A DNA stretch of 64,000 nucleotides from Saliniplasma sp046497075 (lineage in GTDB: Archaea; Thermoplasmatota; Thermoplasmata; Halarchaeoplasmatales; Halarchaeoplasmataceae). The notes under the pieces are model-generated. The model was not told the DNA's origin. It saw nothing but the letters and a program-made list of their open reading frames with translations, and did no database searches. A program made the position numbers and the translations under genes. The stretch covers positions 1 through 64,000 of the forward strand of contig JAWOGF010000050.1 of assembly GCA_046497075.1 (NCBI GenBank), written 5' to 3'. This document shows, in pieces, positions 20,190 through 28,900 of this stretch (the stretch's first letter is position 1; every line of letters starts with the position of its first letter).

Positions 20190-21635
20190 CTAACCTTTTA
20201 CGAACTCTTTCACCAATCGGATATCCTTCTCACCGATACCTCCTATGGCGTAAAGGAACACGAAGTATAACACTATACCCAGAGGAAGGAGCCAGAGCAC
20301 AGAGAACTGCAAGTTCAGTAGGATAGGTAAGTAAAGCAGGCCTCCCATCAGCAAACTCGACAGGTATGGCTTCCATACGTAGGAGATAGGTGCCGGAGAT
20401 AGATGGGTACTGACTATATGATAATTGAGTAAAAAGTGTGTTATCTCCGCCAAAACGATAGCTACCGCCGCACCTTCAGCACCGTATGGAGGTATCAGTA
20501 GGACGCCGCACAAGACCAGTACTGTCGAGGCGCCTAACAAATTTTTTGAAGAGTCGAACGTTCTATCACTGGACCAGAGTACCATCTTCAAACTACCATT
20601 CATGAACAGGAAGGGCAGCATCCAGACTATGGTTCTGAAGACCTGTATCGTCTGTTGATACTCTATAGCGTAAACCAATTCTAAGGCATCTTCAGCGATG
20701 ACGTAAAGCCCTAACGTTAGTGGGAGAGATAAGATCAATAAAAATCTGAGTGTTTCTAGATAAGCATGCTCGATTGTATCTTTCCTAGATGTGTACAATC
20801 TGGAGAATACTGGATATACCGCCCTTCCGAAGGAATAGGGGACCACCCCTAAAAAGATGATCACCTTCCAACTGGCACTATAAACACCTGTAGTAAAGCT
20901 ATCACTTAAAAACGAAAGTAAAACGATGATGACCTGCCCATATATGACACTCACTGTGATGAAAAGTGTAAATGGAGAAGATTTTTTTAAAAGTGGGACC
21001 CACCGCTTTAATGAAGGGTTAGTTATCTTTGAATCAGGTAACTTAGATTCATATATCCAAGCTGAAACGAACAGATGGATCATGTAAGATATCAGCAGGA
21101 AGAGAAGTATTTTGAAAAGATCATAACCTAAGAAGATGGCAGAGATGCCGAGTAAAAGATACAACATCTTCCATATCAAAGTCGCATAGGCCTGGAGTTC
21201 CATTCGTTCCCGGGCTTGAAACTGAGCTGAGAAGGTATTCGATAATTTCTCGAATATCAGCATGGCTATAGCTACCATCAGGATAGCGTAAGGGATATCG
21301 ATCTCTAGTCTTAGTAAGACAAAATGATAAACCACTGAAATAAAGAGTATGGTCAGCAAACCTAAAAATATCCTCAAGAACAGAATGTCACTCAGATATC
21401 CGGACCCTTTATCCGGCTGTCTAGACACCTCCCTGATGGTCATCTCATCTAAACCCCAATCAACGACCACGGTGAATAGATAAGAAAAGGCTATCACGGC
21501 GTTGTATACTCCAAATGAGGAGGGCAGTAGATGATTGGCCAGCAATATGACAAAAACAGCACTGAGGATACGGGCGATCATCTGTGCAGAAGTCAGCCAT
21601 CCGGCGTTCTTTAATACCTTGATAGGGTCGGTCAC
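20190..21635 (-). CDS. Polysaccharide/oligosaccharide flippase (Wzx/RfbX, MOP superfamily)
   Basis: 481 residues with about 12-14 hydrophobic segments and the family's N-terminal pattern (VLKNAGWLTSAQMIARILSA, then ANHLLPSSFGVYNAV with the conserved GDYG/SFGVY-like turn). Such proteins move lipid-linked glycans across the membrane, which would feed an AglB-type transferase. The start is a GTG (21633-21635); a TATA-like element (minus strand CTTTTATAAAT at about 21660-21669) is correctly placed for a nearly leaderless transcript starting near that GTG. Its stop is 6 bp from that of the exported protein on the other strand. Confidence 0.92.
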   Translation of the reverse strand: MTDPIKVLKNAGWLTSAQMIARILSAVFVILLANHLLPSSFGVYNAVIAFSYLFTVVVDWGLDEMTIREVSRQPDKGSGYLSDILFLRIFLGLLTILFISVVYHFVLLRLEIDIPYAILMVAIAMLIFEKLSNTFSAQFQARERMELQAYATLIWKMLYLLLGISAIFLGYDLFKILLFLLISYMIHLFVSAWIYESKLPDSKITNPSLKRWVPLLKKSSPFTLFITVSVIYGQVIIVLLSFLSDSFTTGVYSASWKVIIFLGVVPYSFGRAVYPVFSRLYTSRKDTIEHAYLETLRFLLILSLPLTLGLYVIAEDALELVYAIEYQQTIQVFRTIVWMLPFLFMNGSLKMVLWSSDRTFDSSKNLLGASTVLVLCGVLLIPPYGAEGAAVAIVLAEITHFLLNYHIVSTHLSPAPISYVWKPYLSSLLMGGLLYLPILLNLQFSVLWLLPLGIVLYFVFLYAIGGIGEKDIRLVKEFVKG

Positions 21636-21689
21636 TGGATCACATATTTGTAATAGTTAGGATTTATAAAAGTTCTTTCTATAGGCAGC

Positions 21690-22721
21690 TTATTTACCGA
21701 AGTGTTCAAAAAGTCTTTTCATCCATCTGGTAACATCGATCTTATCTCTTAGAAGTCTTTTACGTGCGGCATTGAAATCAACTTCAACTTCCTCTTCAAG
21801 TATCGAGCGAAGGGTGAAAAATGCGTCATGGATCGTATTTATCTGTGCACCTAATTCATAGTGCACTTCTTGATCCTCGAGATAACCTCTAGTTTTGTTA
21901 GAAAGGTATATCCACGGTACACCCAGCACACCGGCTTCCGAAGCTGTAGTAGCACCCTCACCGATGTACATCCTTGAATACGCCAATATATCGTGAAATC
22001 TGTGCTCGGGGATATCCATGCTGTAACTTCTTATCGGTTGAGGTAAGGGGCCCTCGGAATCTACCACCACTTGACCATAATCACTCAACAGTCTTACTAG
22101 GTCTATCTTATCTCTCCTAGTGAGTACTCCCTCATCTGCCTGGTGTCTCGCATCGAAAGAAGAGAACCTCACGATCGTGTAGTTTCTAGGGACCAAACCG
22201 AGTTTATGAACCACCCATTTTTCAGGTTCGAATCTATTAGGATGTAGATATGCGAGTTCGTGATAACCTCTGTATTTGAGATGTTTACCCTTCGGTACCT
22301 GACTCCGGTAGCAGTCTGGTGTTGCTATCACATCTGCACATGGGAATGTCAGTAGATTGGTGAATGTAGCTATTTCAGTATCCATGAAATCTATTGTGGT
22401 TGAACCCAACATAGATCCGGCATGAACCGAGTATAATCCGCCTATAGAAGCCGTTATATCCGGTTCGAACTTTCGAGCTTTACTTACCAAAGAGAGATCA
22501 TTATGCACGACCCCTATACCTTTACCCAATCTGCTTTTATAAGTCTTACCGAATGTCTCGTATTCAAAACCTAACAGGTCCATCAATGCAGTAGTATTTT
22601 CCCTTTCTTTGACCATCAGATTAAACTCGTGCCCCTCCTCTTCCATTTCCCAGATTAAGTTTTTGAAGAAATGCACGTGTGCAGGGTGGGCTATGACGAG
22701 CAGGACCTTCAATTGTGACAC
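21690..22721 (-). CDS. DUF354 family protein (GT-B-like fold)
   Basis: About 343 residues if translation begins at the GTG at 22721. KVLLVIAHPAHVHFFKNLIWEMEEEGHEF is the hallmark start of archaeal DUF354 proteins, which resemble GT-B glycosyltransferases and UDP-GlcNAc epimerase-like enzymes; YIGEGATTASEAGVLGVPWIYL is the C-terminal nucleotide-binding-like motif. A longer ATG frame to 22733 exists, but the TATA box (22743-22751) places the start site at about 22721, so the GTG start is favoured. It lies beside the flippase in the glycan region. The donor and product of this family are not established. Confidence 0.85.
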   Translation of the reverse strand: MSQLKVLLVIAHPAHVHFFKNLIWEMEEEGHEFNLMVKERENTTALMDLLGFEYETFGKTYKSRLGKGIGVVHNDLSLVSKARKFEPDITASIGGLYSVHAGSMLGSTTIDFMDTEIATFTNLLTFPCADVIATPDCYRSQVPKGKHLKYRGYHELAYLHPNRFEPEKWVVHKLGLVPRNYTIVRFSSFDARHQADEGVLTRRDKIDLVRLLSDYGQVVVDSEGPLPQPIRSYSMDIPEHRFHDILAYSRMYIGEGATTASEAGVLGVPWIYLSNKTRGYLEDQEVHYELGAQINTIHDAFFTLRSILEEEVEVDFNAARKRLLRDKIDVTRWMKRLFEHFGK

Positions 22722-22742
22722 CGCATAAAACATAGTTGAGGG

Positions 22743-22751
22743 TAATATAAA
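22743..22751 (-). promoter_or_regulatory. TATA box of the DUF354 gene
   Basis: Minus-strand TTTATATTA; its centre is about 26 bp ahead of the GTG at 22721, which would make the mRNA leaderless and rules against the upstream ATG at 22733. Confidence 0.5.
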
Positions 22752-22808
22752 GATAACCCAGGTTTCATCAGAAAATCCTTTAATCAGTTATATCTTTAAG
22801 GGTGCAAG

Positions 22809-23312
22809 ATGGACCTTATAGGAATATTGTTGAACGCTGGAAGTGACCCCCTCACTTATTCTATCATATTCTTCGTGTACGTCGTTCTAGCTGCAGTTGT
22901 ACTTCCTATACCAGTGGAAATAGGTCTTTTCAATCCCTATATAAACCCCATCCTTTTGATAAGCATACTTGCTGTTGGTAAAGGAGTAGGCTCTTTCTTC
23001 GTTTTCGAGATCGGTACTAAGGCTAGAAAAAAGATGAAGAAGATATCTACCAGCAATTCGTTCATCAATAAGATAGTGGAATATTCTGAGTGGTTCGTCA
23101 AAAAATGGGGCTATTACGGTCTTCTTATAATCTTGAGTACACCCCTCATGATAGATTCTATCAGTCTTTACCTCTTTTCACTACTCAATCCAGAGAAGAA
23201 AGGGGAAGGTATGGATATGAGGCCTTTCATCTTAGTGAATATAGTGGGGGGAGCTATCAGAGGGATTATAACATTAGCCGTATTTTATTATGCAGGTATA
23301 AAACTGGCATGA
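22809..23312 (+). CDS. Small DedA/SNARE-associated-like membrane protein
   Basis: 167 residues with four to five hydrophobic segments. The order (VVLAAVVLPIPVEIGLFNPYINPILLISILAVGKGVGSFFVFEIG, then a polar helix, then YYGLLIILSTPLMIDSISLYLF) resembles the VTT/DedA membrane fold, with prolines in re-entrant positions, but the classic family motif is weak, so assignment is tentative. In bacteria, DedA relatives move lipids such as polyprenyl phosphate. GGGTG six bases before the ATG supports the start. It is divergent from the DUF354 gene and next to a GDT1-type transporter. Confidence 0.6.
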   Translation: MDLIGILLNAGSDPLTYSIIFFVYVVLAAVVLPIPVEIGLFNPYINPILLISILAVGKGVGSFFVFEIGTKARKKMKKISTSNSFINKIVEYSEWFVKKWGYYGLLIILSTPLMIDSISLYLFSLLNPEKKGEGMDMRPFILVNIVGGAIRGIITLAVFYYAGIKLA

Positions 23313-23364
23313 GATGGGCCGTCCCTCGATAAAATTTTATAAGACTACATCAGTTGTTTCATTG

Positions 23365-23937
23365 ATGAACTGGATCATACTACTTCTATTTACTTTTGGG
23401 ATAGTGGCCTTGGCTGAAATCGGAGATAAAACCCAGTTGATGACCATATCTCTCGCTTCAAAATACCATGTAAAACCTGTATTTTGGGGTATATTTTTAG
23501 GTATGGGTCTGATAACCGTAGTAGGGGTAGTTGTAGGTACCGTTTTATACAGCTTTATTCCCCCATATTATGTGAAAGTTCTTGCATCACTCATCTTCAT
23601 CTTTTTTGGAGTGTACTCGCTCTACCAGGAAGAAACCGAAGATGAAGAAGATTTCAGCAGTAAAAAGATATTCACTACTTCTTTTTTTCTAGCACTGGTG
23701 GCTGAATTCGGGGATAAAACTCAACTGGTTGTCATAGCGCTCACCGCACAGTATGAAGCTCCCATCGTTGTACTTCTCGGAGCCCTAGCAGGTCTCGGTC
23801 TAGTTATCGGTATCGGTGTTGCCTTCGGTTCAAAATTGACCGAGATTGTAGAAAAAGAAAAGATCGAACTGGCGGCCTCGCTGTTATTCATCATCGTCGG
23901 AGTCATCTCCCTGGTAAATACTCTTTTTTGGGGATAA
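23365..23937 (+). CDS. GDT1/TMEM165 (UPF0016) family cation transporter
   Basis: 190 residues from the ATG at 23365, chosen because the upstream 17 residues are polar and atypical. Two copies of the family signature E-x-G-D-K-T-Q are present (AEIGDKTQLMTISLASKY and AEFGDKTQLVVIALTAQY), one in each half of an inverted-repeat, six-span membrane protein. Relatives exchange Mn2+ or Ca2+ for protons and in eukaryotes support Golgi glycosylation by supplying Mn2+. Its position beside glycan genes is suggestive but not proof. It is followed by a Nudix hydrolase on the same strand. Confidence 0.93.
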   Translation: MNWIILLLFTFGIVALAEIGDKTQLMTISLASKYHVKPVFWGIFLGMGLITVVGVVVGTVLYSFIPPYYVKVLASLIFIFFGVYSLYQEETEDEEDFSSKKIFTTSFFLALVAEFGDKTQLVVIALTAQYEAPIVVLLGALAGLGLVIGIGVAFGSKLTEIVEKEKIELAASLLFIIVGVISLVNTLFWG

Positions 23938-23968
23938 ATAATATTATTTCGCTCTGTTATCACCAATC

Positions 23969-24505
23969 ATGTCTAGGTGGAAATGTAAAGATAGCAGGGT
24001 GGTAGCAACCTCTACGTTGTTTACACTCAGAGAAGATGACGTGGTACTAAAGAACGACGTTGAAAAAACATACACTATATTGGATATGCCAGATTTTGCT
24101 GGTGTCATCCCCGTCATAGATGATAAACTGGTTATGATCAAGAACTATCGTTACCCAATCGATGAGATGGTATTGGAACTACCTGCGGGACTCATAGATG
24201 AGGGTGAAAAACCTATCGATACTGCTAGACGGGAACTAAAAGAGGAAACTGGATACGTTTTGAAGGATGCTGAGAAAATCATAGAATATCACCCAATAGC
24301 TAGCCTGAACACTCAAACAGCTCACCTTTTCCTAGGGGAAGCAGAAGAGGGGGCATCGGTGAATAGGGATATCGGGGAGGATATCGAAGTTGAATTAATT
24401 CCGATCAAAAAAGTATATGAGATGTTAAGAAAAAAAGAGATATCACACCCCCACACTATCATAGCCCTATTTTACTGTGAAAATGTGTTATGTGAAAGAA
24501 CCTGA
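23969..24505 (+). CDS. Nudix hydrolase, ADP-ribose pyrophosphatase-like
   Basis: 178 residues. The Nudix box G-x5-E-x7-REUxEExGU is complete: GLIDEGEKPIDTARRELKEE followed by TGYV. The flanking strands (IVIKNYRYPIDEMVLELPAG type) match the ADP-ribose/NDP-sugar pyrophosphatase subgroup, in which a proline follows the box by about 16 residues (here EYHPIAS). Likely role: Mg2+-dependent clearance of ADP-ribose or nucleotide sugars in the cytoplasm. It is in the same direction as the GDT1 gene, 31 bp downstream. Confidence 0.92.
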   Translation: MSRWKCKDSRVVATSTLFTLREDDVVLKNDVEKTYTILDMPDFAGVIPVIDDKLVMIKNYRYPIDEMVLELPAGLIDEGEKPIDTARRELKEETGYVLKDAEKIIEYHPIASLNTQTAHLFLGEAEEGASVNRDIGEDIEVELIPIKKVYEMLRKKEISHPHTIIALFYCENVLCERT

Positions 24506-24592
24506 GAATTCATGTATTTACTAAAAATAGAATATATTCCAATAAAGACCGAAAATGTTTATAGATAAAAATTAATTTCGGAAGGCTTGTTT

Positions 24593-25951
24593 ATGGCAAA
24601 GAAGGTAAAAAGCGAGAGCGGTACTATATTTTGTTCATACTGCGGTACCGCCGTGAAAAAAGGGGACGATACTTGTCCGAGTTGTGGAGAGGAACTAGAA
24701 GAAGAGATCGTAGAGGGAAAAGTATGTCCCGCCTGTGGAAACCCTGTTGAAAGTTTGGATGGATCATGTCCAAATTGCGGTATAGACCTATCTAAAACAC
24801 CATCTGAAGCAGACCAAGACGACGAATTCCTTTCTAAACTTCTAGGATGGGGAGACGAGACGGAGGGAGAATTAGAAAAGAAGATCGAGGAAAAACGCAA
24901 AGCAGTAGAAGTTTTTAAAAAGGTTGCTGGCGGGGAGGGAGGTAGTAAAGAAAGTAAAGAAAGTAAAGAAAGTAAAGATAGTAAAGATAGTAAAGAAAGT
25001 AAAGAAAGTAAAGATAAGAAAGAAAAAGATGAGGTCGAAGTGGAAATATCTTATGACTATATGGTCGAACCCTTCGAGAAAGTGGTAAATTCCACGGAAG
25101 AAAATCTCAACGACATAAAATCTGAAATGGTAAAAGTACGCGAGGAACTCGATGAAGCTGAGGGCAAGGAAAAAGAAAGACTTCAAGAGAAACTAAAATC
25201 ATTGGAGAGCAGAAAATCAAGATTCCATAAGATAATATCCAACATCGAAGAGATGGATAGAGCCGTGGAAAGATTATTGGAAAACCAAAGAATAGAACTC
25301 GAGGAAAAACAGGAAGAGCTTAAAGACCGTATCAGAGAATTTAAAAAGGTTGTAAAAAAGAAGGATAAGGAAAGGGAAAACATCGAAGATAAGAAAAACA
25401 AACTGGAGGAAAAAGAAGAAAAACTAAAAGAGAGAGAGATGAAACTCAGCGTTTGGGAGGAAAACCTGAGGAAGAAGGAAAAGGAGTTAGAAGCTGAGGT
25501 AGGCCAATACAAAGAAAGCGAGGAGACTCTTGAAAAGATCGAGGAGGATATGCCAGAAGAGGGAAAGGTTACCAAAGAAGAATGGTTAGAGGAACAAAAG
25601 AAGATCCAGAAAGAACTGTTCGATCTGAAAGATATGTGGGATGATGAAGAGGAAACGATAGATATCAGCGAAGACTCGATACCGGTAGTAAAAAAGAAAC
25701 TTAAGGAGAAAGAAGAACTCTGGAAAAAAAAGATCAAGGACCTCAAAGAAGAGTTGGATGAAGTTCGTAAAGAAAAAGAAAAGATGAGAGAAAAAACCCT
25801 CGAGATGGATGTTAAACAAGAAGAGGTGGAGACCATATTATCCGTACTAGATGATCTACTAGGTAATTTACCAGATGAACGTATCCATGAATTTGCAAAA
25901 TCCAAGCATTTTGAACTTTATGAGAAGGTATTGGATGCTTTCGATGTATAA
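24593..25951 (+). CDS. Double zinc-ribbon protein with long coiled coil
   Basis: 452 residues from the ATG at 24593 (MAKKVKSESGT). Two zinc ribbons lie in the first 65 residues (CSYCGTAVKKGDDTCPSCG and CPACGNPVESLDGSCPNCG). A Ser-Lys-Glu/Asp triplet repeat forms a charged linker, followed by about 300 residues of high-charge heptad-like sequence predicted to be a coiled coil, and a short globular end (VETILSVLDDLLGNLPDERIHEFAKSK). Such Zn-ribbon/coiled-coil proteins are seen in Thermoplasmata; their role is unknown. The next gene starts 12 bp later and is almost all coiled coil, so the pair may form one filament or scaffold. Confidence 0.8.
   Translation: MAKKVKSESGTIFCSYCGTAVKKGDDTCPSCGEELEEEIVEGKVCPACGNPVESLDGSCPNCGIDLSKTPSEADQDDEFLSKLLGWGDETEGELEKKIEEKRKAVEVFKKVAGGEGGSKESKESKESKDSKDSKESKESKDKKEKDEVEVEISYDYMVEPFEKVVNSTEENLNDIKSEMVKVREELDEAEGKEKERLQEKLKSLESRKSRFHKIISNIEEMDRAVERLLENQRIELEEKQEELKDRIREFKKVVKKKDKERENIEDKKNKLEEKEEKLKEREMKLSVWEENLRKKEKELEAEVGQYKESEETLEKIEEDMPEEGKVTKEEWLEEQKKIQKELFDLKDMWDDEEETIDISEDSIPVVKKKLKEKEELWKKKIKDLKEELDEVRKEKEKMREKTLEMDVKQEEVETILSVLDDLLGNLPDERIHEFAKSKHFELYEKVLDAFDV
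24944..25015 (+). repeat. 9-bp tandem repeat encoding SK(E/D) units
   Basis: Eight in-frame copies of AGTAAAGA(A/T) encode SKE or SKD. They lie between the Zn ribbons and the coiled coil. The near-perfect DNA identity suggests replication slippage, so copy number may vary between strains. Confidence 0.9.
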
Positions 25952-25963
25952 GGAGTAATAGAC

Positions 25964-28900
25964 ATGGGACTCAGAGAAAAGGCGAAGAAGGCACTAGAAG
26001 AAGAGGAAAAAACCTCTGAAGAACTAGAAAAGGAGGAAGAAAGAGTTGAAGATCTGGAGAAAGATATAAAAGAACTGGAGGAACGCAGATCCGAACTCGA
26101 GGATATTGTAAGTGGATTAGAAGATGAAAAGGAAGGACTTGAAGAGAAGAAAAAGGAATTCGAAAATGTTAAGGAACGGATCAAAGAATCTGTTGAAAGA
26201 AAGCAGGAACTTGAAGAGAATATCCAAAAGCTTGAATCGAGATATGAAGAACTAAAATCCAAAAGAGAAGAATTTGAAGAGTTGGCAGAAGAGTACGATG
26301 AGATTCAGCAGAAAAAGGAGAGTCTTGAAGAGGAGATCGATGAGCTACAAGGTACAAAAGATGAACTTTCGGAGAGTAAGGAGGAAGTCGAAGAATCTAA
26401 AGAAAGATTAGAAGGGGAGATCGAAGAACTGGAAAATAGAAAAGATGAACTTATAGAAAGTGAAGAAGAATTAGAGACGGTGAAAGAAGATGTTGAAGAG
26501 CTTATACAAAAGAGAGAAACACTTGAAGAGGATATCGAGGAGTTAGAGAAGGGAAAAGAAGAACTCACGACCTCAAAAGAGGAATTGGAGGAGAAATCAG
26601 AGAAGCTCGATAAAAGGATGAAAGAATTGGAAAAAGAAAAGGAGAGATTGGAAGAGGATAAAGGGGAGATAGAGGAACTAAAAAAGGAATTAGAAGAAAA
26701 AAGGAAGATATTAGAAGAGGAAGAGAAAAAATTCGAAGAGCGAAAGGAAGAACTAGATGGGAAAGAAAAAGATTTAAATGAAAAAGAAAAAAGGTTACAA
26801 CAGAAAGAACAAGGGTTAGAGGATAAAGAACAAGGGTTAGAGGATAAAGAACAAGATATAGATGAAAGGATCAGCGAATTGAACGAGAGAGAGGAAGAAC
26901 TCAAAAAACTCAAGAAAAGTATCGACGGTAAGAAAGGTGCTCTACAGAGATCCAAGAATAAATTGGAAGAACAGGAAGAAAAACTGGAGGAACGGAAAAA
27001 GGAGCTTGAGAAGAAAGAAAAAGATTTGAGGGAAGAACTCAAAAAAGAACTCCTTGAAGAGAAAAAAGAGGAATTGGAATCGCTGGAGGCTTCTTTGGAA
27101 GAGAAAAGAGATGAGGAAGAACAGCTGGAAGAAAAAATACAGGATTATAGTGAGAGAATAAATGAAATAGAGGAGAGGGAAGAAGAATTAGATGAAAAAG
27201 AGGAAGAACTGAAGCAGAAGGATAATGAACTGGTGGAACGGAGTTCTCTCCTGGATGATAGGGAACAGGGTATCGAAGAGAAAGAAGAAAAGATAGATGA
27301 AGCAGAAGAAAAGTTGGCAGAATTGGAGGACAAAGATACAAAACTGGAAGAGTGGCACGGGGAACTAGAGGATAAAGAAGAAACATTGGATGAGAAAAAA
27401 ACAGAACTAACTAATCTCGAAAAAACCCTTGAAGATAAAGAAGTGAAGATCGAAGAGAAGGAAGAGGATCTAGAAGCAAAGGAAGATAGATTATCCGAAA
27501 AAGAAAATGAACTAGAAGATAAATCAAAAGAATTAGAAGAAAGGGAAAACAAGATCGATGAAAGATTGTCGAAGGTGGAACAGAGGGAAGAAGAGATAGA
27601 AGAATTAAAGGATTCCCTCGCTAGTAAAGAAGAAGAGCTAGAATCAAGAGAAGAAAATTTAGAGGAAAAAGAAGATGAGTTAGATAGGTTAGAGGGAGAT
27701 CTAGAAAAGAGGCGTCAAGAAGTAACTGATACTGAAGCAAGTCTTGAACAAAGGGAAGAAGAATTGATCGATTGGGAAGAGGAGATAGAGGCAAGGGAGG
27801 AAGATGTATCTGAGGAAAGAACGAGGTTAGAAGAAAAAGATGATGAGTTGGACCAGAAAGAGAAGGAATTAAAAAAATTGGAAAATGAACTGGAAGATAG
27901 AGAGGAACGGTTGGAGAGTTTAGAAGACGATCTGGATGAGGTGCAAAAAGAGCTCGTAGACCGGGAAGAAAACATAAGAACCAAAGAGAAGGATTTAGAA
28001 GAAAAGGAAGAGGAACTGCAAAATTTCGAAGCCGAGCTTCAAGGATGGGAAGATAATCTAAAATCAAAAGAGGAAGATTTGGATACAAAAGAATCCGAGC
28101 TTCAAGGATGGGAGGAGGACTTAAAGGAAAAGGAGGGTGGATTGGACACTAGAGAAGAAGCGATAAATGAGAGAGAAGTAGAGCAGGACGAACTGGAAGA
28201 CACCCTACAGGAAAGAAAAGAAGAACTAGGTAAAAAAGAGAATCACCTGATCGAATGGGAAGCAGAAGTGGAAGAGAGAGAGAAAAAATTGGATGAGCTT
28301 CAGAAAGAACTTGAAGGTAAAGAAGAAAATCTAGATACTATAGAGGATGAACTAGATGAGCGAACTTCAAAGGTGGAACAGCAGGAAAAAGAGTTAGAGG
28401 ATAGAGAAGAAAAGATCGATGAAAGAGAAAAGACACTCAACGAAAAAGAAGATGAATTGGACCAGAAAGAGAGCGAGATAGAAGCAGAAAGAGATGAACT
28501 GGAAGAAGAAAAAGAAGGACTGCTCCAATTACGTGAGGAACTGAATAAATTTGATGACACTCTCGATGAGAAGCAGAAAGAGTTGGAGGGTGAGAGGAGT
28601 GAATTCGAAGACAAAGTGGAGATCAAGGAAGAGGAGCTAAGAAAAGAAAGGTCGTCTCTGGAAGAGAAGAAAGAACTACTAGCTGAAAAAGAAGAAAAGT
28701 TGAGTGATCTTGAGAAAGACCTATCGCAGAGAGAGGGGCGCGTATCTAAAAAAGAGAATACTTTGGACGAATTAAAAGAGGAGCTAGGTGAAAGAGAAAG
28801 GGAAGTAAAAGAAAGGGAGAATGGACTAGACTTACTCCAAGAGGAATTAGAGGATTGGAGAGATGAGTTATCTAATAAGGAAAAAGAACTAGAAAAAGAG

